This document shows positions 16,248-24,793 of a stretch of DNA of 64,000 nt, one piece after another. The notes beneath the pieces were generated by a model. That model worked only from the letters and a program-made list of their open reading frames with translations, did not search any database and was not told the origin of the DNA. A program made the position numbers and the translations under genes. This DNA is from CADEED01 sp036677145 (GTDB lineage Bacteria; Pseudomonadota; Gammaproteobacteria; Steroidobacterales; Steroidobacteraceae): contig JAKFFF010000049.1 of the NCBI GenBank assembly GCA_036677145.1, positions 22,052 to 86,051 of the forward strand. Reading direction: 5' to 3'. Within the stretch, counting starts at the first letter, position 1; each line of letters starts with the position of its first letter.

Positions 16248-18029
16248 ATGCCATTCATAACCCCTGCAGCTGCCGACAAGAATTCATATGACGTAATCGT
16301 CGTCGGTTCCGGAGCAGCGGGAGGCCAGTCGGCCTACACCCTGACCATGAACGGCGCGAAAGTCCTGATGCTGGAAGCCGGGCGCCGGTACGAACCCGCT
16401 ACGGAAACACCGATGCTCCAGAACAACTCCGAGGCACCCCTGCGGGCGGCCGGGACGCCGGAGAAACCCTTCGGATTCTGGGATGCCACGGTCGATGGCG
16501 GCTGGCAGGTTCCGGGTGAGCCCTACACCAGCGCCTCGGACGACCCGGCGCGGCAATTCCAGTGGTGGCGCGCCCGCATGCTGGGCGGACGCACCAATCA
16601 CTGGGGCCGCATCTCCCTGCGCAACGGCGCCTACGACTTCAAGCCGCATACGCGCGACGGGCTCGGCTTCGACTGGCCGCTCGATTACCCGGATCTCGCG
16701 CCGTATTACGACAAGGTCGAGATGCTCATCGGCGTGTACGGCGGTGATGACGATCTCGAGAACACTCCACGTTCATCGAAGGGTGTGTTGCTGCCGCCTC
16801 CGAAACCGCGCGTCAGCGACCTGCTCGTCCAGCAGCGCGCGGCGCGGATCGGCGTGCCGGTGATTCCGATGCATCGCGCGGTCATGACTACGCGCCTCGA
16901 TCACACGCGGCTGCCGCAGCTGCTGCATCCCGGCAATACGAAGGCCCAGGCCATCCTCGCCGCGGACATGAAGAAGCGGTCCGCCTGCATCTGGGCCACT
17001 CCCTGCGGCCGCGGCTGCTCGATCCGGGCTAACTACCAATCCACCACGGTGCACCTGCCGCCGGCGCTCGACACCGGCAACCTCGACATCGTCACCGACG
17101 CGATGGTGCGCGAGGTCACCAAGCGCAAGGATGGCCGCGCCGAAGGCGTGATCTTCATCGATCGCAAGACCGGCGCGGAACATCACGTCAAGGCGCGCGT
17201 CGTCGTGCTCGCCGCGAGCGCGCTCGAGTCGGTACGCATCCTGCTGAACTCCGGCGTCGCGAACTCGAGCGGCAAAGTCGGCAAATACATCATGGATACG
17301 GTGGGCGCCGGCATCGGCGGCCAGATCCCGCTGCTCGAGAACATGCCGCTGCACAACGAGGACGGCGCGGACTTCGGGCACCTGTACACCCCGTGGTGGC
17401 TGTACAAGGAACAACTGGCCGGGAAACTGGGCTTCGCTCGCGGCTATCACTTCGAGTTCGGCGGCGGCCGTCTGATGCCGAATCTCGGCACCGCATCGGG
17501 ACTCGAGTGGCTGACCGGGGGCAGTTACGGCCGCAAGTTCAAGGAAGACGCGCGGCGGTATTACGGCTCGTTCGTCTATTTCTCGGGCCGCGGCGAAATG
17601 ATTCCGAACGAGGATTGCTTCGCCGAGCTCGATCCGAAAGTGAAGGACCGGTTCGGTATTCCGGTGCTGCGTTTCCACTGGAAATGGTCGCCGCACGAGA
17701 TCGGACAGGCCGCGCACATGCAGAAAACCGCGATCGAGATCATCGAAGCGATGGGGGGCCGCTACGCCGTCAAGCCTCAGCCCGGCGAGCAGGCCATCAA
17801 GCAGGGCGGCGTGATCATTCACGAAGTCGGCGGCGCAATCATGGGTACGAACCCGAAGAATTCCGTGACGAACAGTTACGGGCAGTGCTGGGACATGAAG
17901 AACCTGTTCATCACCGACGGCGCCACGCTCTGTTCGAACGCAGACAAGAATCCAACGCTCACCATCATGGCGCTCGCCTGGCGCGCGTCCGATCACATGC
18001 TGGGAATGCTGCAAAGGAAGGAGCTGTGA
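16248..18029 (+). CDS. GMC family FAD-dependent oxidoreductase (sugar/alcohol dehydrogenase)
   Basis: This 593-residue flavoprotein has the FAD-binding motif VIVVGSGAAGGQSAY near residue 17, and MLGGRTNHWGRISLR, which is typical of membrane-associated sugar dehydrogenases. A Cys-rich ATPCGRGCSIRANY segment follows, then the C-terminal catalytic region with His in HEVGGAIMGTNP and Asn in SNADKNPTLTIMALA. Similar enzymes oxidise glucosides or gluconate on the periplasmic side and pass electrons to cytochrome c. Its stop overlaps the next start (TGATG), and that gene encodes the partner small subunit. No cytochrome subunit is adjacent. Confidence 0.88.
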   Translation: MPFITPAAADKNSYDVIVVGSGAAGGQSAYTLTMNGAKVLMLEAGRRYEPATETPMLQNNSEAPLRAAGTPEKPFGFWDATVDGGWQVPGEPYTSASDDPARQFQWWRARMLGGRTNHWGRISLRNGAYDFKPHTRDGLGFDWPLDYPDLAPYYDKVEMLIGVYGGDDDLENTPRSSKGVLLPPPKPRVSDLLVQQRAARIGVPVIPMHRAVMTTRLDHTRLPQLLHPGNTKAQAILAADMKKRSACIWATPCGRGCSIRANYQSTTVHLPPALDTGNLDIVTDAMVREVTKRKDGRAEGVIFIDRKTGAEHHVKARVVVLAASALESVRILLNSGVANSSGKVGKYIMDTVGAGIGGQIPLLENMPLHNEDGADFGHLYTPWWLYKEQLAGKLGFARGYHFEFGGGRLMPNLGTASGLEWLTGGSYGRKFKEDARRYYGSFVYFSGRGEMIPNEDCFAELDPKVKDRFGIPVLRFHWKWSPHEIGQAAHMQKTAIEIIEAMGGRYAVKPQPGEQAIKQGGVIIHEVGGAIMGTNPKNSVTNSYGQCWDMKNLFITDGATLCSNADKNPTLTIMALAWRASDHMLGMLQRKEL

Positions 18030-18655
18030 TGGATCGCCGCACCTCCATCAAGTGGATGCTGGCCGCGAGCGCGGCGTTCCAGTCGTTGCAGCTGAAGGCT
18101 GGCGAAACGCTCGCGCGCGAGGTCGCGCCGAAGCAACCCGGCTACGGCACCGATCCCGACCTGCTGAAGGAGTGGAAGCCCGGCGGACCGTGGCCGCTCA
18201 CGCTCGGCGAAGGCGCCCGGCTAACTACCGCGGCGCTGTGTGATCTCATCATTCCGGCCGACGATGTTTCGCCCGCGGCCTCGGCCGTCGGCGTGGTCGA
18301 TTTTCTCGATGAGTGGATCAGCGCGCCGTATCCGCAGCAACGCGCGGACCGCGAGCCGATCCTGGAGGGTCTCGCGTGGATCGACGCGGAGTCGCGGCAG
18401 CGTTTCGGCAAGGCTTTCGCCGCGGCCAGCGACGCGCAGCGCGCGGCGATCGCCGACGATATCTGCGCGAGCTCGAAAGCCGCCCCGCAATTCGCGAAAG
18501 CGGCGAAGTTCTTCGCGAGGTTCCGTGATCTGACCGCCGGCGGGTTCTACACGACGCCGATCGGCATGAAGGACATCGGTTACACCGGCAACGTGCCGCT
18601 CGACAGGTTTGACGGGCCGCCGCTGGCGGCGCTCAAGAAGGCAGGATTGGCCTGA
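18029..18655 (+). CDS. Gluconate 2-dehydrogenase subunit 3 family protein
   Basis: This 208-residue protein has a twin-arginine-type leader (MDRRTSIKWMLAASAAFQSL) and the subunit 3 domain: LCDLIIPADDVSPAASAVGVVDFLDEW and TAGGFYTTPIGMKDIGY. These small subunits are exported by Tat, usually carrying the large flavoprotein across the membrane with them, since the GMC subunit lacks its own signal. It overlaps the GMC stop by one base. Its last 76 bp overlap the convergent comF gene on the other strand. Confidence 0.87.
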   Translation: MDRRTSIKWMLAASAAFQSLQLKAGETLAREVAPKQPGYGTDPDLLKEWKPGGPWPLTLGEGARLTTAALCDLIIPADDVSPAASAVGVVDFLDEWISAPYPQQRADREPILEGLAWIDAESRQRFGKAFAAASDAQRAAIADDICASSKAAPQFAKAAKFFARFRDLTAGGFYTTPIGMKDIGYTGNVPLDRFDGPPLAALKKAGLA

Positions 18656-19362
18656 ACCGCCCGCGCCACCGCCCATATCTCCACCCGGCTGACTCCCGCG
18701 GCGAGCAGCGTCGCGCGCAGCTCATTGACCGTGCTTCCGGTTGTAACGACGTCATCGACGATGGCGACATGCTGCGCGGCTAACAACCTTTCGAGCCCCC
18801 GTGCGCCGTTCACGGCGAATGCGCCGCGCACGTTGGCATGGCGCTCCGCGACGTCGAGCGCGGTCTGCGAAGGCGTGTCGCGCAGGCGCTTCACGACGCC
18901 GCGTGCCGGCGAAATCCCCAGCATCCGGCCCGCGTAGCGGGCGATCGCCAGCGCCTGATTGAAGCCGCGCTCGCGCAGGCGCGCGTCGTGCAGCGGGACG
19001 GGCACCAGCAACTTCGGTAGCGGCTGCGCCCGTTCGCGCACGACTTCCGCCAGCAGCACGCCGAGCAAGCGCCCGTGCGCAAACTCGTGGTGATATTTGA
19101 GCTGCCGGATCATTTCGTCGACGGGATGTTCGTAACGCAACGCGATGGTTTGGACGGAGCTGTCCGTCCATTTCCGTTCGGACCAGGGGAGATCGGCGTG
19201 GCATACCGTGCACAGATCGAGGTCGAGACTCGCGCCCGGGAAGCCGCACAGTCCGCAACGCGGGGGAAACAACGTGGCCGCGAGCGCCCGGGAAAGGGTT
19301 CGGGCTGCCGTCAACCGTATCCGCCTGATCTGGTTGACAATGGTTTGCGGGGTCTCGAACAT
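18580..19362 (-). CDS. comF: ComF family phosphoribosyltransferase-like protein
   Basis: This 260-residue protein has an N-terminal four-cysteine zinc-finger module (CGLCG ... CTVCH, residues about 36-55) and a C-terminal phosphoribosyltransferase domain with the PRPP-binding signature VAIVDDVVTTGST. Also present are the conserved LVPVPLHDARLRERGFNQALAIA and TPSQTALDVAERHANVRGAF. ComF is needed for natural DNA uptake in some bacteria, but other competence genes are not visible here. It is divergent from bioB, a common proteobacterial arrangement, and its 3' end overlaps the GMC small-subunit gene. Confidence 0.92.
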   Translation of the reverse strand: MFETPQTIVNQIRRIRLTAARTLSRALAATLFPPRCGLCGFPGASLDLDLCTVCHADLPWSERKWTDSSVQTIALRYEHPVDEMIRQLKYHHEFAHGRLLGVLLAEVVRERAQPLPKLLVPVPLHDARLRERGFNQALAIARYAGRMLGISPARGVVKRLRDTPSQTALDVAERHANVRGAFAVNGARGLERLLAAQHVAIVDDVVTTGSTVNELRATLLAAGVSRVEIWAVARAVQANPAFLSAASGGPSNLSSGTLPV

Positions 19363-19437
19363 GCTCCGAGTTTCGCCGCCGGCGGCGGCGCGGAACAGCC
19401 GGAAAACCGTTGTAAATCAATAGATAAAGGGATGGGC

Positions 19438-20547
19438 ATGGCAAGCATCGTGCGGCACGACTGGTCGATCGACGAGATCGAAGCCTTGTTCAAATTGCCC
19501 TTCTCCGAACTCATGTTCCGCGCGCAGGAAACCCATCGCGCGAACCAGCCCGCCAACGCCGTGCAGATGAGCACGCTGCTTTCGATCAAGACCGGCGCCT
19601 GTCCCGAGGATTGCGCGTACTGCCCACAGAGCGTTCGCTACGACACCGGTCTCGAGCGCGAGAAGCTGGTTCCGCTCGAAGAGGTGCGCACACGCGCGCA
19701 GGCCGCGAAGGATGCCGGCGCCACGCGCTTCTGCATGGGCGCCGCCTGGCGCAGCCCGAAGAAGCGCGACGTCGAAGCGGTGGCCGCGATGATCCGCGAA
19801 GTGCGCGCGCTCGGCATGGAGACCTGCGCGACGCTCGGCATGCTCACGCCCGACCAGGCGCACGAGCTCAAGGACGCCGGCCTCGATTACTACAACCACA
19901 ACGTCGACACGTCGCCGGAGTTCTACGGCGAAATCATCACCACGCGCACCTACCAGGACCGGCTCGACACGCTGGCCGCGGTGCGCGAAGCGGGGCTCAA
20001 CGTCTGCTGCGGCGGCATCGTCGGAATGGGCGAGACCGTGCGCGATCGCGCGTCCATGCTCGCGACGCTCGCCAATCTTCCGCAGCACCCGGAAAGCGTG
20101 CCGATCAACCAGCTCGTGCGCGTGCCAGGCACGCCGCTCGCGGGCAAGGCCGACGTGGATCCGTTCGATTTCGTGCGCACGATTGCGGTCGCGCGCGTCG
20201 TGATGCCGAAGGCGTTCGTGCGTTTGTCGGCCGGTCGCGAGGTCATGAGCGATGAATTGCAGTCGCTGTGTTTCCTCGCCGGCGCGAATTCGATCTTCTA
20301 CGGCGAGAAGCTGCTGACGACCGGGAATCCGGATGTCGCGCGCGATCGCGCGTTGCTTGCGCGTCTCGGGATCGAGCCTATGGCTCGTCTTGACGAACAG
20401 CCGCTCGTTCCGCCGGGACTCGCCGCGAACGGCGGCGCGGATCAGCACGCGCAGGGTGAGGCGGAGCACGTACATGGCCCCGGCTGCTCGCATGCTCATG
20501 CGCCCGCAAGGCCGGGGGCGTCGTGCAACGCGACCCGGCAGCGCTGA
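19438..20547 (+). CDS. bioB: Biotin synthase
   Basis: This 369-residue radical-SAM enzyme inserts sulfur into dethiobiotin. The 4Fe-4S Cys-x3-Cys-x2-Cys motif is at C55, C59 and C62 (GACPEDCAYCPQS), and the second-cluster residues are in YNHNVDTSPEFY, NVCCGGIVGMGE and VRLSAGREVM. The start at 19438 has AAAGG at a good distance; the ATG at 19432 is too close to it. The C-terminus is extended by a His-rich tail (EHVHGPGCSHAHAPA) beyond the usual end of the family. It overlaps bioF by 25 bp and leads the bioBFCD operon. Confidence 0.95.
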   Translation: MASIVRHDWSIDEIEALFKLPFSELMFRAQETHRANQPANAVQMSTLLSIKTGACPEDCAYCPQSVRYDTGLEREKLVPLEEVRTRAQAAKDAGATRFCMGAAWRSPKKRDVEAVAAMIREVRALGMETCATLGMLTPDQAHELKDAGLDYYNHNVDTSPEFYGEIITTRTYQDRLDTLAAVREAGLNVCCGGIVGMGETVRDRASMLATLANLPQHPESVPINQLVRVPGTPLAGKADVDPFDFVRTIAVARVVMPKAFVRLSAGREVMSDELQSLCFLAGANSIFYGEKLLTTGNPDVARDRALLARLGIEPMARLDEQPLVPPGLAANGGADQHAQGEAEHVHGPGCSHAHAPARPGASCNATRQR

Positions 20548-21701
20548 GCGCCGCGCTCGCGGATCTCGAGCAGCAGAATCTGCGGCGCACGCGCCGCGTG
20601 ATGCCGCGCGCCGGCCTCATCAATTTTTGCAGTAACGATTACCTCGGACTCGCGGCCCATCCGGAGGTCGCGCGCGCATTCGTCGAGGCGGCGAACACCC
20701 ACGGCGTGGGCAGCGGCGCGTCGCATCTCGTGACCGGTCACGGGGTCGAACACGAGGCGCTGGAAGAAGAACTCGCGGCCTTCACCGGGCGCGAAAAGGC
20801 GCTGGTCTTCTCCACGGGCTACATGGCCAATATGGGCGTCATTAGCGCACTGGCGGATCAAAAAGCCCTGTTGGTCTCCGACAAGCTCAATCATGCGTCA
20901 TTGGTCGACGGTTGCCGGCTGACAGGCGCGGAGCTGCGGCGTTACCCGCATGCCGATGCGGCGCGCGCCGGCGAACTCATCGCGAAGGCCGCGCCGGGTT
21001 CAAAAACGCGCCTGCTCATCACCGACGGCGTGTTCAGCATGGACGGTGATGTCGCGCCGTTGCCGGCGCTGGCGAGCGCCGCCCGCGATGCGAAGGCGTG
21101 GCTCGTCGTCGACGACGCGCACGGACTCGGAGTGCTGGGTGCGCGCGGCCGCGGCTCATGCGAGCAATTCGGTTTGTCGAGTGACGATGTGCCGGTGCTC
21201 ATCGGCACCTTTGGCAAGGCATTCGGCACGTTCGGCGCCTTCGTCGCGGGTGATGCGGACCTCATCGAGTTCCTCATCCAGAAGGCGCGCACCTATATCT
21301 ACACGACGGCGTTGCCGCCCGCGGTGGCCGCCGCCACGCGCGCCGCGCTGCGCGTGAGCGAGCGCGAATCGTGGCGGCGCGAGAAAGTCCTGGCGCTCGC
21401 GCGGCGTTTTCGGGCGCGGCTCGAAGCGCGCGGCGTCGAATCATCCCCAATGACCGGCGTCTCCGAGCCAGGCGCTACCACTCCCATCCAGCCGGTGGTG
21501 CTGGGCGAGGCGGCGCGGGCGATCGACGTGAGCCGGCAACTCGAGGCACGCGGATTTCTCGTCGCGGCGATTCGTCCGCCCACGGTGCCGGCGGGCACCG
21601 CGCGACTGCGCGTCACGCTCTCGGCCGCGCACGAAGAATCGCAGGTGGATGCGCTGGCAGACGCCATCGCGGATGTCGTGCCGCAAGTGGTGGCCGCATG
21701 A
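20523..21701 (+). CDS. bioF: 8-amino-7-oxononanoate synthase
   Basis: This 392-residue PLP enzyme condenses pimeloyl-ACP (or -CoA) with alanine. The conserved INFCSNDYLGLAAHP, GVGSGASHLVTG, DDAHGLGVLG and the PLP lysine K232 in GTFGKAFGTFG are all present, together with IRPPTVPAGTARLRV near the end. The start is GTG, 25 bp inside the end of bioB. The stop overlaps the bioC start (ATGA). Confidence 0.95.
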   Translation: MQRDPAALSAALADLEQQNLRRTRRVMPRAGLINFCSNDYLGLAAHPEVARAFVEAANTHGVGSGASHLVTGHGVEHEALEEELAAFTGREKALVFSTGYMANMGVISALADQKALLVSDKLNHASLVDGCRLTGAELRRYPHADAARAGELIAKAAPGSKTRLLITDGVFSMDGDVAPLPALASAARDAKAWLVVDDAHGLGVLGARGRGSCEQFGLSSDDVPVLIGTFGKAFGTFGAFVAGDADLIEFLIQKARTYIYTTALPPAVAAATRAALRVSERESWRREKVLALARRFRARLEARGVESSPMTGVSEPGATTPIQPVVLGEAARAIDVSRQLEARGFLVAAIRPPTVPAGTARLRVTLSAAHEESQVDALADAIADVVPQVVAA

Positions 21702-22588
21702 GCGCACCCGATCCACGCGCGGTCTTTTCGCTCGATCGGCGCGCGGTGGCGCAGGCTTTCGATCGCGCGAGCGGGAGTTACGACGCGGCGGCCGCGCTGC
21801 AGGAACGCGTGCGCAACGAGCTCATCGCGCGCGTCGCGGAGCTCAAGGTGATGCCGCAAACCGTGCTCGACCTGGGCGCCGGAACGGGTCACGGTTCGCG
21901 CGCGTTGAAGCGCCGCTTTCCCAAGGCGCTCATCGTCGCGGCCGACATCGCCCCGGGCATGCTCGAACGCGCGAAGCACCAGTCGCGCTGGCTGCGGCGT
22001 TTCGAGCGCGTGCGCGCCGATGCGTACACATTGCCGTTTCGCGACGCGTCCTTCGACCTCGTGTTTTCGAGCCTCATGCTGCAGTGGTGCGACGATCTCG
22101 ACGCGGCGTTTTCCGAGCTGGCGCGAGTGCTCAAACCCGGCGGGCTGTTGCTGTTCAGCACGTTCGGTCCCGGCACACTCGCCGAGCTGCGCGATGCCTG
22201 GGCCGCGGGTGATGCGTCGAACAATCACGTGAACCATTTCTTCGATCCGCACGCGCTCGGCAGCGCGCTCATGCACGCGGGACTCGCGGAGCCGGTGCTG
22301 GATGTCGACCGTATCGTGATGGGATATCCCGACGCGCTCGCGTTGATGCGTGAGCTCAAGTCGATCGGCGCCCACAACGTCACGAATGGCCGGCCGCGCG
22401 GCCTCACCGGACGCGGCCGTTTCGCGGCGATGACGCGCGCCTATGAATCCCTGCGTCGCGACGGGAAATTGCCCGCGACGTACGAGGTGATCCACGCGAC
22501 CTCGTGGGGCGCCGAGCGGCGCGCGACCCATGATTTCCCGCACGAAACCGTCATCTCACCGAGCCAGATCAGGAGAAAAGGGGACTGA
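21698..22588 (+). CDS. bioC: Malonyl-ACP O-methyltransferase
   Basis: This 296-residue SAM-dependent methyltransferase has motif I VLDLGAGTGHGS near residue 55, FSSLMLQWCDD (a BioC hallmark) and LKPGGLLLFSTFGPGTLAELR. BioC methylates the malonyl-ACP free carboxyl so that fatty-acid synthesis can build the pimeloyl chain. The start overlaps bioF by 4 bp; a longer frame extending back into bioF is not supported. No bioH-type esterase lies in the window to remove the methyl group, so it must be elsewhere. Confidence 0.94.
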   Translation: MSAPDPRAVFSLDRRAVAQAFDRASGSYDAAAALQERVRNELIARVAELKVMPQTVLDLGAGTGHGSRALKRRFPKALIVAADIAPGMLERAKHQSRWLRRFERVRADAYTLPFRDASFDLVFSSLMLQWCDDLDAAFSELARVLKPGGLLLFSTFGPGTLAELRDAWAAGDASNNHVNHFFDPHALGSALMHAGLAEPVLDVDRIVMGYPDALALMRELKSIGAHNVTNGRPRGLTGRGRFAAMTRAYESLRRDGKLPATYEVIHATSWGAERRATHDFPHETVISPSQIRRKGD

Positions 22589-22605
22589 TTCATCGGTCCT
22601 CGACC

Positions 22606-23295
22606 ATGAGCGGATTTTTCATCACGGGTACGGACACGGGCGTCGGCAAGACGCTGGTCGCGACGGCGCTCGCGCGCGCCTTCGTGGCGCGCGGGCTGCG
22701 CACGGCGGTGATGAAGCCGGTGGCCGCGGGTGTCATCTCCACGGCCGACGGACCGCGCAACGACGACGCGCTGGAGTTGTTAGGCGCGGGCAACGTGCCG
22801 GCGCCCTACGAGGACGTGAACCCCTGGCTGCTGTCGACGCCGGCCTCACCGCACCTGGCCGCGCTTGCCGATGGCGTGACGATCACGCACGAGCGGATCC
22901 TGGCGGCACAACGCCGCCTGGCCGCGCACAGCGACGTGCTGGTGGTCGAAGGCGCGGGCGGCTGGCTCGCGCCGATTTCCGCGACCGAGACCATGGCCGA
23001 CGTCGCCGAAAAACTCGCGCTGCCGGTGATTCTCGTAGTGGGTTTGCGGCTCGGCTGCCTGAATCACGCGCTGCTCACGCGCGACGCCATCCGTTCGCGC
23101 GGGCTGCGCTTCGCTGGCTGGGTCGCCAATCGCCTGCACGAGGAGATGCCGCTCGTGCGCGAAAACACCGCGACGCTCTCCCAGCGCTTCGGAAAAGCGC
23201 CGCTGGGCACGGTTCCGGCGGGGGCGGCGAAAGCCTCGCGCGAGGGGCTCGCGCCATGGGCGTCCGAGATCGCGAAGAATCTCGTAAGTCTTTGA
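22606..23295 (+). CDS. bioD: Dethiobiotin synthetase
   Basis: This 229-residue ATPase has the P-loop GTDTGVGKT at residues 8-16, the conserved KPVAAG (residue about 37) and VEGAGGW, as in all BioD proteins. It forms the ureido ring of dethiobiotin from 7,8-diaminopelargonate, CO2 and ATP. It closes the bioBFCD operon; bioA is absent from the window. Confidence 0.95.
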   Translation: MSGFFITGTDTGVGKTLVATALARAFVARGLRTAVMKPVAAGVISTADGPRNDDALELLGAGNVPAPYEDVNPWLLSTPASPHLAALADGVTITHERILAAQRRLAAHSDVLVVEGAGGWLAPISATETMADVAEKLALPVILVVGLRLGCLNHALLTRDAIRSRGLRFAGWVANRLHEEMPLVRENTATLSQRFGKAPLGTVPAGAAKASREGLAPWASEIAKNLVSL

Positions 23296-23330
23296 GTCAC
23301 TCGGTAAATTCGCTGGTATAGTCGCGCCCC

Positions 23331-23831
23331 GTGCAAGCCGCCGTTCGCCATATCGACATCGCTCCGCATTGCTCCCTGAGCACCCGCGGCGCACTGGTGT
23401 TCTTCGGCTCGATCTGCCTGGTGACTTTCGGTGTCGCGACCGCGGCGACCCTGCTGGGTTTCTGGCCGGTACTGCCCTTTGCCGGAGCGGAGATGGCGCT
23501 CCTCGGATGGGCCCTGTACACGAGCATGCAAAGACGCCATGAGCACGAATCGATCGACGTCACCGAAAACGAAGTCGTGATCGAGTACACGCCCGCGCAC
23601 CAAACTCCGCAGCGCGTCGTGTTCCCGCGCCACTGGGCCCGGGTTAAAATCCGCCGCCCGAATTCGCCCCTCCACCGCGGCCAGCTCGTGATCGAGTCGC
23701 ATGGCCGGGCATATGAGGTAGGAAAGTTTCTGACAGAGGAGGAGCGTCGCCAGCTGGCCGCGCATCTGCGGCGCCTTATTGGCGATATGAACCAATCGCC
23801 GGCTCTGCCGCGCAACGGTTCACCGGACTAA
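23331..23831 (+). CDS. DUF2244 integral membrane protein
   Basis: This 166-residue protein has two transmembrane segments (LVFFGSICLVTFGVATAATLLG and FAGAEMALLGWALYTSM) followed by a basic cytoplasmic domain (HWARVKIRRP, EVGKFLTEEERRQLAAHLRRL). That layout and these motifs match DUF2244, whose members usually sit directly before the cytochrome c oxidase subunit II gene, as here. Function unknown; position suggests a link to oxidase assembly. Start is GTG. Confidence 0.85.
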   Translation: MQAAVRHIDIAPHCSLSTRGALVFFGSICLVTFGVATAATLLGFWPVLPFAGAEMALLGWALYTSMQRRHEHESIDVTENEVVIEYTPAHQTPQRVVFPRHWARVKIRRPNSPLHRGQLVIESHGRAYEVGKFLTEEERRQLAAHLRRLIGDMNQSPALPRNGSPD

Positions 23832-23849
23832 GTTTTCTTGAGGTCATCG

Positions 23850-24755
23850 ATGAGCTTTCACATGAAGAACGCCAAGGCGCGCCGTGCAATGCAGGCCGCA
23901 TCCGCCATTTTGTTCGCCGCATTCGGCTCGGCAGCACACGCCAACTGGGGTGGGCTGAACATGCCCGAGGGTGTGACGATCCTGAGCCGCAAGATCTTCG
24001 GCCTGCACATGCTGATCCTGTGGATCTGCGTGGCGCTCGCCGTCGTGGTGTTCGGCGTGATGATCTACTCGCTGGTGAAGTTCCGCCGCTCCAAGGGCGC
24101 GGAAGCGGACACGACGCTGGTCCACAGCACCAAGGTCGAAATCATCTGGACCGTCATCCCGATCCTGATCCTCGTCGGCATGGCGGTGCCGATCGCGCGG
24201 ACGCTCATCGAGATCGAGGACATGGGCAAGGTCGACCTCAACATCAAGGTCACCGGCTACCAGTGGAAGTGGGAATACGAATACCTGGGCGAAAACGTCA
24301 GCCTGTTCTCGACGCTGAAGCGCGACAGTGACGCCGCCCGCCAACTCGATTCGGGCATCGACCCGAAGTCGGTCGAGCACTATCTACTCGACGTGGACAA
24401 TCCGCTGGTGATCCCGGCCGGACAGAAGGTCCGCTTCCTGCTCACCGCGCACGACGTGATCCACGCCTGGTGGGTGCCGGACTTCGGCATGAAGAAAGAC
24501 GCTATTCCGGGTTTCGTGAACGAGATCTGGGTCCAGGTGGACGCCGACAAGGTCGGCACCTATCGCGGACAGTGCGCCGAACTCTGCGGCCGCGATCACG
24601 GCTTCATGCCGATCGTCGTCGAGGTGGTGTCGCCGGCCGAGTTCGAGGCCTGGCTGCGCACGAAGAAGGCGGAAGCGAAGCTCGCCGGCGGCTCGCCGAC
24701 GGATCCGGTTGAGCAAGCGACTATTGCTGCCGCTCCCGCCGCGATCGCCCGTTAA
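23850..24755 (+). CDS. ctaC: Cytochrome c oxidase subunit II
   Basis: This 301-residue protein has a signal peptide ending about AHANWGG, two transmembrane helices and a periplasmic CuA domain. CuA ligands are visible: His in DVIHAWW (H205) and C242, C246, H250 and M253 in CAELCGRDHGFM, plus the Glu between the cysteines. The aromatic stretch GYQWKWEYEY mediates electron entry from cytochrome c. The ATG at 23850 is preferred over an upstream TTG because the latter lies in the Shine-Dalgarno sequence TTGAGG. First gene of the oxidase cluster. Confidence 0.95.
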   Translation: MSFHMKNAKARRAMQAASAILFAAFGSAAHANWGGLNMPEGVTILSRKIFGLHMLILWICVALAVVVFGVMIYSLVKFRRSKGAEADTTLVHSTKVEIIWTVIPILILVGMAVPIARTLIEIEDMGKVDLNIKVTGYQWKWEYEYLGENVSLFSTLKRDSDAARQLDSGIDPKSVEHYLLDVDNPLVIPAGQKVRFLLTAHDVIHAWWVPDFGMKKDAIPGFVNEIWVQVDADKVGTYRGQCAELCGRDHGFMPIVVEVVSPAEFEAWLRTKKAEAKLAGGSPTDPVEQATIAAAPAAIAR

Positions 24756-24793
24756 GACTGCTCCAGCACAAGTTTCAGACGAGAAGTACCGAC

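Noticed and set aside
17393..18028. Frame extending the GMC small-subunit gene upstream
   Set aside because: It overlaps the GMC gene in another frame with shadow sequence; the Tat-type signal peptide begins at 18029.
19410..19418. Half of a BirA operator (TTGTAAATC) before bioB
   Set aside because: No second half-site at the required spacing, so biotin-repressor control is not supported.
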